A stretch of DNA of 64,000 nucleotides. Origin: Leclercia adecarboxylata (lineage in GTDB: Bacteria > Pseudomonadota > Gammaproteobacteria > Enterobacterales > Enterobacteriaceae). The stretch is from assembly GCA_901472455.1 (NCBI GenBank), contig LR590464.1:3100001-3164000 (forward strand), written 5' to 3'. The number at the start of each line of letters is the position of its first letter. The stretch's first letter is position 1. This document shows positions 1-9,546 of this stretch, piece by piece. A model generated the notes under the pieces. That model was not told the DNA's origin. It saw nothing but the letters and a program-made list of their open reading frames with translations, and made no database searches. The position numbers were made by a program, and so were the translations under genes.

Positions 1-76
1 TCACTTTTTTTGATTATTTATAAGAAACGTTTACGTTACGCCTGATTATCGAACGAAAACATTGCCCTTATGTAGT

Positions 77-172
77 AGGCGAATACCCCCACTTTCATGG
101 GCATACGACCAGGCCATCGAAGCCATCAACTTCCGTAAAGATGGATTTACAGCTGTTGTAACGCCGGTTTGA
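77..172 (+). CDS. possible 3' end of an unidentified upstream gene
   Basis: An open frame ending in TGA at 170-172 reads like a protein tail (YDQAIEAINFRKDGFTAVV, then TPV). The frame is closed upstream by a stop at 74-76, so a base may be missing near 85-103. I do not recognise the family. In E. coli the gene before tyrP is yecH, which this does not resemble. It could equally be a chance open frame in the tyrP leader. Confidence 0.22.
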   Translation, partial: RRIPPLSWAYDQAIEAINFRKDGFTAVVTPV

Positions 173-242
173 CGACGCTGCATTTTTCCCTTACGCTGCG
201 CGGCAGATTTTGTCGCGATAGTGCAAGGCCGTAGAGGAAAAC

Positions 243-1453
243 GTGAAGAACAGAACGCTGGGAAGTATTTTTATCGTCGCCGGAACGACGATTGGCGCAG
301 GAATGCTGGCGATGCCGCTGGCCGCAGCGGGCGTCGGGTTTGGCGTGACGCTGGTATTGTTAGGCGTGCTCTGGGCGCTGATGTGTTACACCGCCCTGCT
401 GCTGCTTGAAGTGTATCAGCACGTTCCCGCCGATACCGGGCTGGGAACTCTGGCCGGGCGCTATCTGGGCCGCTTCGGCCATTGGATCACCGGATTCAGC
501 ATGATGTTCCTGATGTATGCCCTGACTGCGGCCTATATCAGCGGCGCGGGCGAGCTTATCGCCTCCAGCATTAACGACTGGTTTAACGCGGATATTTCAC
601 CGACCACCGGGGTGATCTTCTTTACCCTGATCGGCGGGGCGTGATATGCGTGGGCACCTCACTGGTGGATCTGTTCAACCGTTTCCTGTTCTCGGCAAAA
701 ATCCTCTTCCTGGTGGTGATGCTGGTGCTGCTGGCACCGCACATTCATAAGGTCAACTTACTGACCCTGCCGCTGGAGAAAGGGCTGGCGCTGTCGGCTA
801 TTCCGGTCATTTTTACCTCGTTTGGCTTCCACGGTAGCGTGCCGAGTATTGTCAGCTATATGAATGGCAACGTGCGCAAGCTGCGCTGGATCTTCATCAC
901 CGGCAGCGCTATTCCGCTGGTGGCGTATATCTTCTGGCAGATGGTGACCCTGGGCAGCATCAACTCGTCCACCTTTATGGGGATGCTGGCCAGCCATACC
1001 GGTCTGAACGGACTGCTACAGGCCCTGCGGGAAGTGGTTGCCTCGCCGCATGTGGAGCTGGCGGTGCATCTGTTTGCAGATCTCGCCCTGGCGACGTCGT
1101 TCCTTGGCGTGGCGCTGGGCCTGTTTGATTACCTTGCCGACCTGTTCCAGCGCAGCCGCACTGTTAGCGGGCGTTTACAGACCGGGGCGATCACCTTCCT
1201 GCCACCGCTGGCTTTCGCTCTGTTCTATCCGCGCGGGTTTGTGATGGCGCTGGGGTATGCGGGTGTGGCGTTGGCGGTGCTGGCGCTGCTGCTGCCGTCG
1301 CTGCTGGTCTGGCAGAGCCGTAAGCACCATGCCACGGGCGACTACCGGGTACCTGGCGGCAAACCGGCGCTGTGCCTGGTCTTCGCCTGCGGGATAGCGA
1401 TAATTCTGGTGCAGTTCGGGATTGCGGCGGGGCTGCTGCCGGAAGTGGGATAA
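243..1453 (+). CDS. tyrP: tyrosine-specific permease TyrP (one apparent frame break)
   Basis: Inner-membrane tyrosine/proton symporter of the aromatic amino acid permease (HAAAP) family, about 403 residues with 11 expected membrane spans. The N-terminal part starts at a GTG (reads [20 protein letters not shown]), and the remainder continues in another frame from about 641. Both halves match E. coli TyrP almost residue for residue, so one G appears to be missing near 635-645. The C-terminus LLPEVG is intact. The neighbouring yecA is convergent, as in E. coli. TyrR control is known for tyrP; I did not find a convincing TyrR box in the 240 bases shown. The break is probably a sequencing error, not a pseudogene. 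Confidence 0.93.
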
Positions 1454-1465
1454 TAAACGCAGTAA

Positions 1466-1527
1466 CGCCGGGAGGTGCTGTGCTTACCCGGCCTATCGTA
1501 GGCCCAGGCAAGCGCAGCGCCGCCGGA
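1466..1527. repeat. REP/BIME-type palindromic repeat between tyrP and yecA
   Basis: Two inverted GC-rich palindromic units of the kind seen in enterobacterial BIMEs: one contains GCTTACCCGGCCTA and the opposing one GGCAAGCGCAGCGCC. They lie between the convergent ends of tyrP and yecA, where such repeats commonly act as mRNA 3' end stabilisers or terminators. Confidence 0.7.
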
Positions 1528-1532
1528 TATGA

Positions 1533-2202
1533 TTAATGCAGACAGCAGTTCTTGAATTTTTTACCGCTGCCGCACGGGCACGGATCGTTACGACCGACTT
1601 TGGTACCGTTGATCACCGGCTGCTGGGTGACAGTCGCTTGCGGGTTGGCAATCCAGTAGTTATAGAGGCGCAATGCCGCCGGACGAATATTTTCAATGCT
1701 CTGCTGGAACTCCTCTTCGCTGAAGGTATCCAGGCGCTCAAAGTTCTCTTCAGAACCGTGCAGGGGCAATAAGATCCAGATCGGCACGCAGCGATTCCGG
1801 CAGGGATGACCAGTCGGTCAAGGCCACGCCGCGCATATAGCCGAAGCACCACTCTTCCACCACGGTATAGGTTTCACCGTCGACGTCGTTCATGCCGAAC
1901 ATCGGTTCAAACTGATCCGGGTAATCGCTCAGGCGCTCGGCGATATCGTTCAGATGCTTGAAGCAGAGATCGATAAAGCGGTTCATCTCGCGATCGTTCT
2001 TCCAGCGCGGAATGTTTTTCTCGCCGCCCCAGACCGCCACCAGCCAGCGATCCGGCTCCACCACCACCGGGCCGGACAGCACCGCGGTCATCATTCCGTC
2101 GAGTTCGGAGACGTCCATAATGGACTCGCCGTCATGACCGTAGGTCATTAAGGTCTCTTCCAGCCATTCCATTTCGGTTTCGTTTAACGGGCCTTCGGTC
2201 AT
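1533..2202 (-). CDS. yecA: YecA/UPF0149 family protein with C-terminal SEC-C zinc motif
   Basis: YecA homologue of about 221 residues. The N-terminal UPF0149 domain is followed by a linker and a C-terminal SEC-C zinc-binding motif, visible as [19 protein letters not shown] with the CPC...CC ligands intact. In E. coli YecA associates with ribosomes and SecA-related functions, inferred from that SEC-C module. The start at 2202 gives [16 protein letters not shown], equivalent to the E. coli start, with an AGGAG-like site just upstream. One frame break occurs near 1770-1785, between LIAP and [10 protein letters not shown], and is probably an indel error. It converges on tyrP. Confidence 0.9.
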
Positions 2203-2622
2203 GGGTAAATCTCCTGCAGAATAGAATTGCGTGCAGGGTAACACAGAAACCCCGCTAAACGGTGCCCTTCCCCTGCTTATCCCCGGCGCTTTATTGGTGC
2301 AAATCTGTCCAAATCGTGACCGCTGCACAACTTATGTGCTTGTTGTTAATGAGATGTGATCCCCGCTGTAATTTCACTGCATGGTGCCGGGTGGCTTAAA
2401 ACGGCGCTCTATACTGAAAATTGTCGAAACACAGGCAATACGCTGCCGTTCTGGCAACCATTTTGCTTACTGTTGTACTGGAGGATCATCATCCTCAGGC
2501 AATCTCGCCTGTTTCTGCGGTATGTTCGTCCGTTTTGTGTAATACGTTTTGGATTGGGTACGCCTCCGGCGTTCGACTACACAGGGTTCGTGCAAAAAAC
2601 CACTCAGAAAAGGTACATAATA
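2203..2622. promoter_or_regulatory. divergent yecA / liv-operon intergenic region
   Basis: About 420 bases without a recognised gene, holding the promoters of yecA (leftward) and of the branched-chain amino acid transporter operon (rightward). A TATACT box lies at about 2409-2414. A TTG-initiated frame just after it (from 2421) reads AVLATILLTVVL, rich in Leu/Val/Ile, followed by a short GAGGAT/ATCCTC hairpin at about 2481. It could be a leader, but it has no ribosome binding site. Nothing else is recognised. Confidence 0.35.
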
Positions 2623-3738
2623 ATGTCGCTGAAATTGATCAGAAGTCCTCTCTCTCTTGTGCTGGCAGGGTGTCTGGTGACGGCGTTTCCGCCCAGGCTG
2701 ATATCGTGATTGGCGTGGCGGGCCCCTTCACCGGGCCGAAACGCAACCTACGGGGATCAATACTGGCACGGCGCGACGCAGGCCGCGGAAGACATTAACG
2801 CCGCGGGCGGCATTAATGGCGAGAAGATCAAACTGGTGCAGGGCGATGACGCCTGTGAACCGAAACAGGCCGTCTCGGTCGCGAACCGTCTGGTTGACCA
2901 GGATAAGGTCAAAGCCGTGGTCGGCCACTTCTGCTCCTCCTCTACCATGCCGGCCTCCGAAGTCTATAACGATGCGGGCGTACTGGCGATCACCCCCGGC
3001 TCCACCAACCCGCAGATCACCGAGCGCGGCATGAGCGATATGTTCCGTATGTGCGGTCGCGATGACCAGCAGGGTCAGGTCGCCAGCGATTTCATTATTG
3101 ATAAGCTGAAAGCCAAACGGGTGGTGATCATTCACGATAAAGACACCTACGGCCAGGGGCTGGCCGATGCCACCAAAGCCGCCCTGGCGAAACGCGGCGT
3201 GAAGGATGTGATGTACGAAGGCCTGTCGCGTGGGAGAAAGACTTCAACGCGCTGGTGACCAAAATCGGTGCCCAAAAGCCGGACGTGGTCTTCTTCGGCG
3301 GCTGCACCCGAAGCCGGCCCGCTGGTGCGCCAGATGCGTGAGCAGGCGTGCAGGCGAAATTCTTCTCCGGGACTGCATCGTCAACGAAGAGATGGTCACT
3401 GCCGCCGGGGGTGCGCAATACACCAACGGCATCTATATGACCTTCGGTAAAGACCCTCGCCTGATCCCCGGAAGGCAAGCGGTCATCGACAAATTCCGCG
3501 CCAGTAAATTTGAGCCGGAAGGCTACACCCTCTACGCCTACGCTCCATTCAGGCCATTGCTGCGGCATTTAAAGGCGCGGGCGGTGCCGATCCGGCTAAG
3601 GCCAGCGAATGGCTGAAAGCCAATGCGGTGGATACCGTTATGGGCAAAAAATCCTGGGACAATAAAGGCGACCTGAAAGTCTCTGACTACGTGGTGTATG
3701 AGTGGGACGACAAGGGTAAATATAAGGAAGTACAGTAA
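2623..3738 (+). CDS. branched-chain amino acid ABC transporter, periplasmic binding protein (several frame breaks)
   Basis: LivJ/LivK-type periplasmic binding protein, about 371 residues. A signal peptide starts MSLKLIRSPLSLVLAGCLVTA. The mature protein follows with the typical family start IVIGVAGPFTG and the Cys pair region DDACEP...GHFCSSS that forms the conserved disulphide. The reading jumps frame near 2690, 2738, 3232, 3350, 3470 and 3545, but the summed frames give a continuous Liv-binding protein ending KGKYKEVQ. Start ATG 2623 follows AGAAAAGG. It leads a five-gene operon with livH, livM, livG and livF homologues. I leave the symbol blank because E. coli has its own liv locus elsewhere and paralogy is likely. 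Confidence 0.88.
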
Positions 3739-3832
3739 CGGGACGGAATCACGCTCAACGTCGGTATGGCGACATACCGACGCACTAAAACCAGCGGGCC
3801 GCGCCAGCGGCCTAAAACACGAGCGCGCGATG

Positions 3833-4747
3833 ATGGAAACTTTCTTTCTGCAGCAGTTAATAAATGGCTTAACGCTGGGGTCGGTCTACGGATTGATAGC
3901 CATCGGCTACACCATGGTTTACGGTATTATCGGCATGATTAACTTCGCCCACGGCGAAGTGTATATGATCTCCGCCTATCTCTGCGCTATCGGCCTGGCG
4001 CTCCTCTCCTACTTCGGGCTGGAATCTTTTCCGCTGCTGATCCTCGGCACGCTGGTCTTCACCATCGTGGTGACGGGGGTGTATGGCTGGACCATCGAGC
4101 GCATCGCTTATAAACCGCTGCGTAACTCCACGCGCCTGGCACCGCTGATCTCGGCCATCGGCATGTCGCTGATCCTGCAAAACTACGCCCAAATCAGTCA
4201 GGGGCCGCGCCAGCAGGGCGTGCCTACCATGCTCGACGGCGTGCTGCGATTCCATATTGGCGAAGGCTTTGTTCAGATCACCTACACCAAAGTTTTTATC
4301 CTGATCGCCTCGTTCACCGGGATGCTGTTGCTCACCTGGATCATCAGCAATACCCGACTCGGGCGGATGTGCCGCGCCGTGCAGCAGGATCGCAAAATGG
4401 CGTCGATTCTGGGGATTAATACCGACCGGATCATCTCCCTGGTGTTCGTGATTGGCGCGGCAATGGCCGGGCTGGCAGGGGTGCTGATCACCATGAACTA
4501 CGGCACTTTCGATTTTTACGCCGGGTTTATCATCGGGATTAAAGCCTTCACCGCCGCCGTCCTCGGCGGGATCGGCTCCCTGCCCGGCGCGATGCTGGGC
4601 GGCCTGATCCTCGGTATCGCCGAGGCGCAATTCTCCGGCATGGTGAACTCCGACTACAAAGATGTGTTCTCCTTTGGCTTGCTGGTGGTGATCCTGATTT
4701 TCCGTCCGCAGGGACTGCTTGGCCGCCCTGTCGTGGCCAAGGTGTGA
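3833..4747 (+). CDS. livH: branched-chain amino acid ABC transporter permease, LivH type
   Basis: Inner-membrane permease of the LivH family (BPD_transp_2), about 304 residues and intact. Conserved family stretches are visible: IAIGYTMVYGIIGMINFAHG near the N-terminus, LGINTDRIISLVFVIGAAMA, and KAFTAAVLGGIGSLPGAMLG near the C-terminus. It ends GRPVVAKV, like E. coli LivH (GRPEVEKV). Tandem ATGs occur at 3830 and 3833, and either could be used. The longer open frame upstream runs into the preceding gene and is not expected to be translated. It lies 94 bases after the binding protein and 9 bases before livM. Confidence 0.92.
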   Translation: METFFLQQLINGLTLGSVYGLIAIGYTMVYGIIGMINFAHGEVYMISAYLCAIGLALLSYFGLESFPLLILGTLVFTIVVTGVYGWTIERIAYKPLRNSTRLAPLISAIGMSLILQNYAQISQGPRQQGVPTMLDGVLRFHIGEGFVQITYTKVFILIASFTGMLLLTWIISNTRLGRMCRAVQQDRKMASILGINTDRIISLVFVIGAAMAGLAGVLITMNYGTFDFYAGFIIGIKAFTAAVLGGIGSLPGAMLGGLILGIAEAQFSGMVNSDYKDVFSFGLLVVILIFRPQGLLGRPVVAKV

Positions 4748-4756
4748 GGAAAAAAG

Positions 4757-6058
4757 ATGACTGCACAAATCGTTTCGCACACCGTTTCCCAGGACGGTTT
4801 TTCGCTTAAACGCTGCCTTCTCGACGCCATTTTTGCGGGCATGGTGGCGTTGATCATTTTTGGTCCTGTGGCAGGCGTGGTCCTGGATGGCTACAGCTTT
4901 AACTTCGAAGGGCGTCGGCTGGCGTGGATCATCGCCACGGTGATGACGGGGCGTTTTTTACTGAGCGCCTTTTTATCTACCGCCCCGGGCCGCCGCGTGA
5001 TGGCCCGCTTCGACAACGATAACGCGGGGGTTTACGTCCGTCCGCCGGAATACAAAAGTCGGATGCGCTGGATCCTGCCGCTGATTATCACCCTGGCGAT
5101 CTGTTTTCCGTTCGTCGCCACCAAGTACGTGCTGACGGTGGCGATCCTCGGCCTGATCTACGTCCTGCTCGGCCTCGGGCTGAACATTGTGGTCGGGCTT
5201 GCGGGGCTGTTGGACCTCGGCTATGTCGCCTTTTACGCCATCGGTGCCTACGGCCTGGCGCTGGGGTATCAATATCTGGGGCTAGGCTTCTGGACTATGC
5301 TGCCGCTGGCGGCGCTGATGGCCGCCGCAGCCGGGGCGGTACTTGGCTTCCCGGTGCTGCGCATGCACGGTGACTATCTGGCGATAGTGACCCTCGGCTT
5401 CGGGGAGATCATTCGCCTGGTGCTGAACAACTGGCTGACCTTTACCGGCGGGCCGAACGGTATCTCCGCCCCGCCGCCGACGTTTTTCGGGCTGGAGTTT
5501 GGGCGGCGGGCCAAAGAGGGCGGCGTACCGTTCCATGAGTTCTTCAACCTGACCTTTAACCCGAATCTGAAGTTCATCTTCATCTATGTCGTTCTGCTGC
5601 TGGTGGTGCTGCTGGTGCTGTACATCAAGCACCGTCTGACGCGGATGCCAATTGGCCGCGCCTGGGAGGCGCTGCGCGAGGACGAAATCGCCTGTCGCTC
5701 CATGGGCCTCAACCATGTGCTGGTCAAACTGTCGGCCTTTACCCTCGGGGCCTCGACCGCGGGGATTGCCGGGGTGTTCTTCGCCACCTATCAGGGGTTT
5801 GTTAACCCCACCTCCTTTACCTTCTTTGAGTCGGCCCTGATCCTCGCCATTGTGGTGTTAGGCGGGATGGGGTCTACCCTCGGGGTAGTGCTGGCGGCCT
5901 TTGTACTCACTGTCACCCCCGAACTGCTGCGCACCTTCGCAGAGTATCGGGTACTGCTGTTTGGCGTCTTAATGGTGGTGATGATGATCTGGCGACCGCG
6001 CGGGCTGATCCGCATCAACCGCAGCGGCTTTGCGGTACGCAAAGGAGTGGCGCCATGA
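4757..6058 (+). CDS. livM: branched-chain amino acid ABC transporter permease, LivM type
   Basis: Second permease subunit, 433 residues and intact. It resembles LivM, with an extra N-terminal hydrophobic region before the conserved core. Family landmarks include LGLNIVVGLAGLLDLGYVAF, RMHGDYLAIVTLGFGEI, NWLTFTGGPNGI and the EAA-like loop GRAWEALREDEIACRSMGLN. ATG 4757 is preceded by TGAGGAAAAAAG. The stop overlaps the livG start by four bases (ATGA), showing translational coupling. Confidence 0.93.
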   Translation: MTAQIVSHTVSQDGFSLKRCLLDAIFAGMVALIIFGPVAGVVLDGYSFNFEGRRLAWIIATVMTGRFLLSAFLSTAPGRRVMARFDNDNAGVYVRPPEYKSRMRWILPLIITLAICFPFVATKYVLTVAILGLIYVLLGLGLNIVVGLAGLLDLGYVAFYAIGAYGLALGYQYLGLGFWTMLPLAALMAAAAGAVLGFPVLRMHGDYLAIVTLGFGEIIRLVLNNWLTFTGGPNGISAPPPTFFGLEFGRRAKEGGVPFHEFFNLTFNPNLKFIFIYVVLLLVVLLVLYIKHRLTRMPIGRAWEALREDEIACRSMGLNHVLVKLSAFTLGASTAGIAGVFFATYQGFVNPTSFTFFESALILAIVVLGGMGSTLGVVLAAFVLTVTPELLRTFAEYRVLLFGVLMVVMMIWRPRGLIRINRSGFAVRKGVAP

Positions 6059-6935
6059 ACGGGACCATCTTAAGCGTCGAACATCTGATGATGCATTTTG
6101 GCGGTATCAAGGCGTTAAACGACGTTAATCTCGAGGTGCAGCGCGGCTCTATCACCGCCCTTATCGGGCCGAACGGCGCGGGGAAAACCACGGTCTTCAA
6201 CTGCCTGACAGGATTTTATAAAGCCTCCGGGGGCAATATTCTGTTCAACACCCGGAGTAAAACCACCAATGTCATCCAGATCCTCGGGCAGAAAATTCCA
6301 GCCGGGGGACTGGATCAAACCCGGCGCAGTTTGGCCAGCGTTTGTTCTACAAGATGTTTGGTTGGCACCCATCTGGTCAACCGCGCCGGGCTGGCCCGCA
6401 CTTTCCAGAACATCCGCCTGTTTCGTGAGATGTCGGTGGTGGGAGAATTTACTGGTGGCACAGCACATGCGGGTGAACCGCAACCTGCTGGCGGGTGTGC
6501 TCAACACCCCGGCCTACCGGCGGGCAGAAAGCGATGCACTCGATCGGGCCTTTTACTGGCTGGAGGTGGTGGATCTGGTGGATTGCGCCAACCGCCTGGC
6601 GGGTGAGATGTCCTACGGCCAGCAGCGTCGGCTCGAAAATTGCCCGGGCCATGTGTACCGGGCCGGAGATGATCTGCCTTGACGAACCGGCCGCCGGGCT
6701 TAACCCGGTAGAAACCCACACGCTGAGTAACATCATCCGTTTCCTGCGCGACCATCACGACATTACCGTCCTGCTGATCGAACACGATATGGGGATGGTA
6801 ATGGAGATATCGGATCACATCATCGTGCTCGACCACGGAGATGTGATTGCCCAGGGCAAACCGGCGGAGATCCAGCACGATGAAAAAGTCATTGCCGCCT
6901 ATCTGGGCACCGATGAGAGCGAGGTCACTGTATGA
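6055..6935 (+). CDS. livG: branched-chain amino acid ABC transporter ATPase, LivG type (frame breaks)
   Basis: Cytoplasmic ABC ATPase. The Walker A motif GPNGAGKTT is near residue 40, the signature region reads SYGQQRRLE, and Walker B is CLDEPAAGLNP, followed by the H-loop IEHDM. The C-terminal YLGTDE is typical of LivG. The reading shifts near 6440 (before ENLLVAQHMRVN) and near 6645 (before IARAMCTGPEM). The segment 6235-6360 contains extra residues compared with the family and may hide compensating indels. Starts and stops overlap by four bases with livM and livF. Confidence 0.88.
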
Positions 6936-7648
6936 GTGAGACAATGCTGGAGTTTCGTCAGGTGGATGTCTATTACGGGGTGATCCAGGCGCTGAAGCAG
7001 GTGTCGTTGCAGGTGAACCCCGGTGAAACCGTGGCGCTGATCGGCGCTAACGGGGCGGGGAAATCGACCCTGCTGATGTCGATTTTCGGCCAGCCGCGGG
7101 TGCGCAATGGCCAAATCCTGTTTTGCGGCGAAGACATTAGCCATAAATCGACCCACTACGTCGCCTCGGGCGGCATTGCCCAGGCTCCGGAAGGACGGCG
7201 TATCTTTCCTGATATGACCGTGGAAGAGAACCTGCTTATGGGCACAATCCCCATCGGCAACCAGTATGCCGCAGAGGATCTGCAGAGCATGTTTGACCTC
7301 TTTCCCCGCCTGAAAGAGCGGCGCAAACAGCGGGCGATGACCATGTCCGGCGGCGAGCAACAGATGTTGGCCATCGCCCGTGCCTTGATGAGTCGGCCCA
7401 AACTGTTGCTGCTGGATGAGCCGAGCCTGGGATTAGCGCCCATTGTGGTGAAGCAGATCTTCCAGACCCTGCGCGAGCTGGCGCGCAACGGGATGACGAT
7501 TTTCCTCGTGGAGCAGAACGCGCACCATGCGCTGAAGCTTTCCGATCGCGGGTATGTGATGGTCAATGGCCAGATCCGCCTGAGCGGCAGCGGCGAGGAG
7601 CTGCTTGGCAATCAGGATGTCAGAAAAGCCTATCTGGGGGGCGTGTAG
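6932..7648 (+). CDS. livF: branched-chain amino acid ABC transporter ATPase, LivF type
   Basis: Second ATPase of the Liv-type transporter, 238 residues and intact. Walker A is GANGAGKST, the LivF-typical APEGRRIFPDMTVEENL follows, the signature is TMSGGEQQMLAIARAL and Walker B is LLLLDEPSLGLAP. The H-loop reads VEQNA. It overlaps livG by four bases and ends the operon just before a strong hairpin. Length and motifs agree with E. coli LivF. Confidence 0.95.
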   Translation: MSETMLEFRQVDVYYGVIQALKQVSLQVNPGETVALIGANGAGKSTLLMSIFGQPRVRNGQILFCGEDISHKSTHYVASGGIAQAPEGRRIFPDMTVEENLLMGTIPIGNQYAAEDLQSMFDLFPRLKERRKQRAMTMSGGEQQMLAIARALMSRPKLLLLDEPSLGLAPIVVKQIFQTLRELARNGMTIFLVEQNAHHALKLSDRGYVMVNGQIRLSGSGEELLGNQDVRKAYLGGV

Positions 7649-7660
7649 CCGGGCGCTTCC

Positions 7661-7686
7661 CGCCAGTCAGGAGACCCTGACTGGCG
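7661..7686. terminator. bidirectional hairpin between livF and the convergent phosphoethanolamine transferase gene
   Basis: A perfect 10-base-pair stem (CGCCAGTCAG / CTGACTGGCG, loop GAGACC) sits between two convergent genes. No long T tract is seen on either side, so it may rely on readthrough pausing or protect the 3' ends. Confidence 0.6.
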
Positions 7687-9303
7687 TTACGGGTGGAGAT
7701 CGTCAGGAAGCTGGGCGTAATTCACCTTTTCGAGCTTAAAGTTCATCACCCAGGGGGCAGCCGCCGCCTGTTCCGAGACAAAGGGGTATGTTGGATTAAG
7801 CTCTTTGGTCTTGATCCCGGTCCAGACGGAGAAGAAATCGAGGAAATCATTGGCAGACCGCCGGGCTTTGATCAGGCGATGCTCTTTGTCGTCGCTCGAT
7901 ATGATCATAAAGGGCACCTGATAGTTTTGTTGGAAGGCATCGCCATGGGCCATATATTGCCCCCCGGTCAGACGGGCTTTATAGGTCAGGCCGTGGTCAG
8001 AAAAATAGACCATTGAGAAGCTGTCGCCGGTGTTCCTGAGCTGCTGATAGAGCTGTTTTAACAGGCTATCGGTCTGGGTCATGCTGTAGATGTAGCAGGA
8101 GGTCTCTTTCGACTGCACAAACTCGACGTATTTCCCCTGGGTGCGCTCACAGGCCTGCGGGTGTGACCCCATCAGATGCAGGACGATCAGCCGCGGTTCG
8201 GTACGCGGGGCCGACAAGACCTGCTCCGTCATCTGCAGCAGGGCTTCATCCCGCGGGTTATTTTCATCTTCGTAATACCCTTTACGCAAAAACTGGACGT
8301 CATCGGCGCGCTTCGCAACGCTGGCGATGGCGGTATCGTTTTCACCAATTTGCCCCTGATTGGAGAACCACCAGGTGTGGAACCCGGCGCGCTTCGCCAG
8401 GGTAACGAAGTTATTCTGATACTCCGGGCGATCCCCGCTCACCCGGCTAAGAGAGAGGCCCAGCGAGGTTTGGGTGGACGCGCTGGAGGAGACAAAATCT
8501 GTAAACAGCGTGCCGTTAACGGAGCTGGCGAAAGGCGTATTGTTCCACTGTCCGCCAAAGGCCCCTAAGGCGTCCCGCCGCGCGCTTTCACCGATCACCA
8601 CCACGTAGTTGTGATAGCGGGGCTTTACCCCCAGCACGGTCCAGCTGTCCTTCATTTTAGCCAACTCCAGCATGTGGGCCTTCTCCTGGACTACCTCCTG
8701 GTTATTGATCACCACGTCCTTCACGAAGCGGAACACAGGATAGCCCACGTCCAGCAGCGTGAAGCTGTTCCAGTGAACCAGGTTTTTCACCGGAGTCATA
8801 AAGAAACAGGCCACGCTGAAGGCCAGACAGAGTATGTCGAGGCGGCGCCAGGGCTGTTTTGGCCCAATTTTGCGTCTCAGCGCCACCCCGCCTAGCGCCA
8901 GAATGACCAGAGAAACCAGATAGCTGTGCCACGGGAATATCGTCAGGATCTCGACAGATTCCTTGAAGTTGGTGGAGTGTAGCGCCAGCAGGGTATTGAA
9001 ATTCGGTGCGCCATAGGCCTGCTGAAAGGGGAAGTAGATGGCCGCCAGAAGGCTGCAGAGAAAAATAAACCCTTTTTGCACCCGGGGGGCAAAGCGCCAG
9101 AGGACATACAATACGCAGCTGAATGCCACCGAATAGAGCAGGCTAAATGAATATCCAAACGAGTAATTAATCAGCACCGACTGAAGGAAATAAAATGCCA
9201 CCCATGGATTAAGGGTAATATCGCGGATCCAGAGGGTATATTTACTCGCGGTTATATTCATATTTATCATAATCCACAATAAGCCGCAGCAAAATGCGGA
9301 CAC
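7687..9303 (-). CDS. EptA/YhbX-family phosphoethanolamine transferase (sulfatase fold)
   Basis: Inner-membrane enzyme of up to 538 residues with about five N-terminal membrane spans (roughly residues 30-170) and a periplasmic sulfatase-type domain. Metal-site motifs are visible: VVVIGESARRD (Glu near 239), the candidate Thr nucleophile in SASTQTSLG (near 277-279), HLMGSH, and YFSDHGL. Such enzymes transfer phosphoethanolamine from phosphatidylethanolamine to lipid A, core or glucans; the acceptor here is unknown. An in-frame ATG at 9261 (MNITASKY) is an alternative start. The closest family member I recall is YhbX, and the C-terminal half is similar. It lies downstream of the MerP-like gene on the same strand, but a hairpin separates them. 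Confidence 0.82.
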   Translation of the reverse strand: MSAFCCGLLWIMINMNITASKYTLWIRDITLNPWVAFYFLQSVLINYSFGYSFSLLYSVAFSCVLYVLWRFAPRVQKGFIFLCSLLAAIYFPFQQAYGAPNFNTLLALHSTNFKESVEILTIFPWHSYLVSLVILALGGVALRRKIGPKQPWRRLDILCLAFSVACFFMTPVKNLVHWNSFTLLDVGYPVFRFVKDVVINNQEVVQEKAHMLELAKMKDSWTVLGVKPRYHNYVVVIGESARRDALGAFGGQWNNTPFASSVNGTLFTDFVSSSASTQTSLGLSLSRVSGDRPEYQNNFVTLAKRAGFHTWWFSNQGQIGENDTAIASVAKRADDVQFLRKGYYEDENNPRDEALLQMTEQVLSAPRTEPRLIVLHLMGSHPQACERTQGKYVEFVQSKETSCYIYSMTQTDSLLKQLYQQLRNTGDSFSMVYFSDHGLTYKARLTGGQYMAHGDAFQQNYQVPFMIISSDDKEHRLIKARRSANDFLDFFSVWTGIKTKELNPTYPFVSEQAAAAPWVMNFKLEKVNYAQLPDDLHP

Positions 9304-9511
9304 CAGGGATCAACAAACCGCCGGGAAAGGCGATACAGGGATAAAAAGAGAACGTTACAGGGTGGAACTTATCAAAAGATAGGGCGCGCAGGCGGGAAAA
9401 TCAACGTTTTGTCATGTAATATTGATTAAACTGAAGCAATATCATAATAATTTATTAATAATTGTGTGGTAGCGCGTCTTTCCCACGCGGTGAGAGAGAC
9501 GCGACGCCAGA

Positions 9512-9545
9512 AATAATAATTAAGCCATCATGCTTTATTATTATT
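9512..9545 (-). terminator. terminator after the MerP-like gene
   Basis: A 14-base AT-rich inverted repeat (AATAATAATTAAGC / GCTTTATTATTATT, loop CATCAT) lies immediately downstream of the stop of the MerP-like gene. This suggests that the transglutaminase-MerT-MerP transcript ends here. Confidence 0.55.
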
Positions 9546-9546
9546 T

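Noticed and set aside
243..1453. tyrP as a pseudogene
   Set aside because: Both halves are near-identical to functional TyrP and need only one base; similar breaks occur in essential genes here.
3869..4780. Long open frame of 303 codons on the minus strand
   Set aside because: Antisense to livH, with Gln/His/Asp/Arg-rich low-complexity translation typical of a shadow frame.
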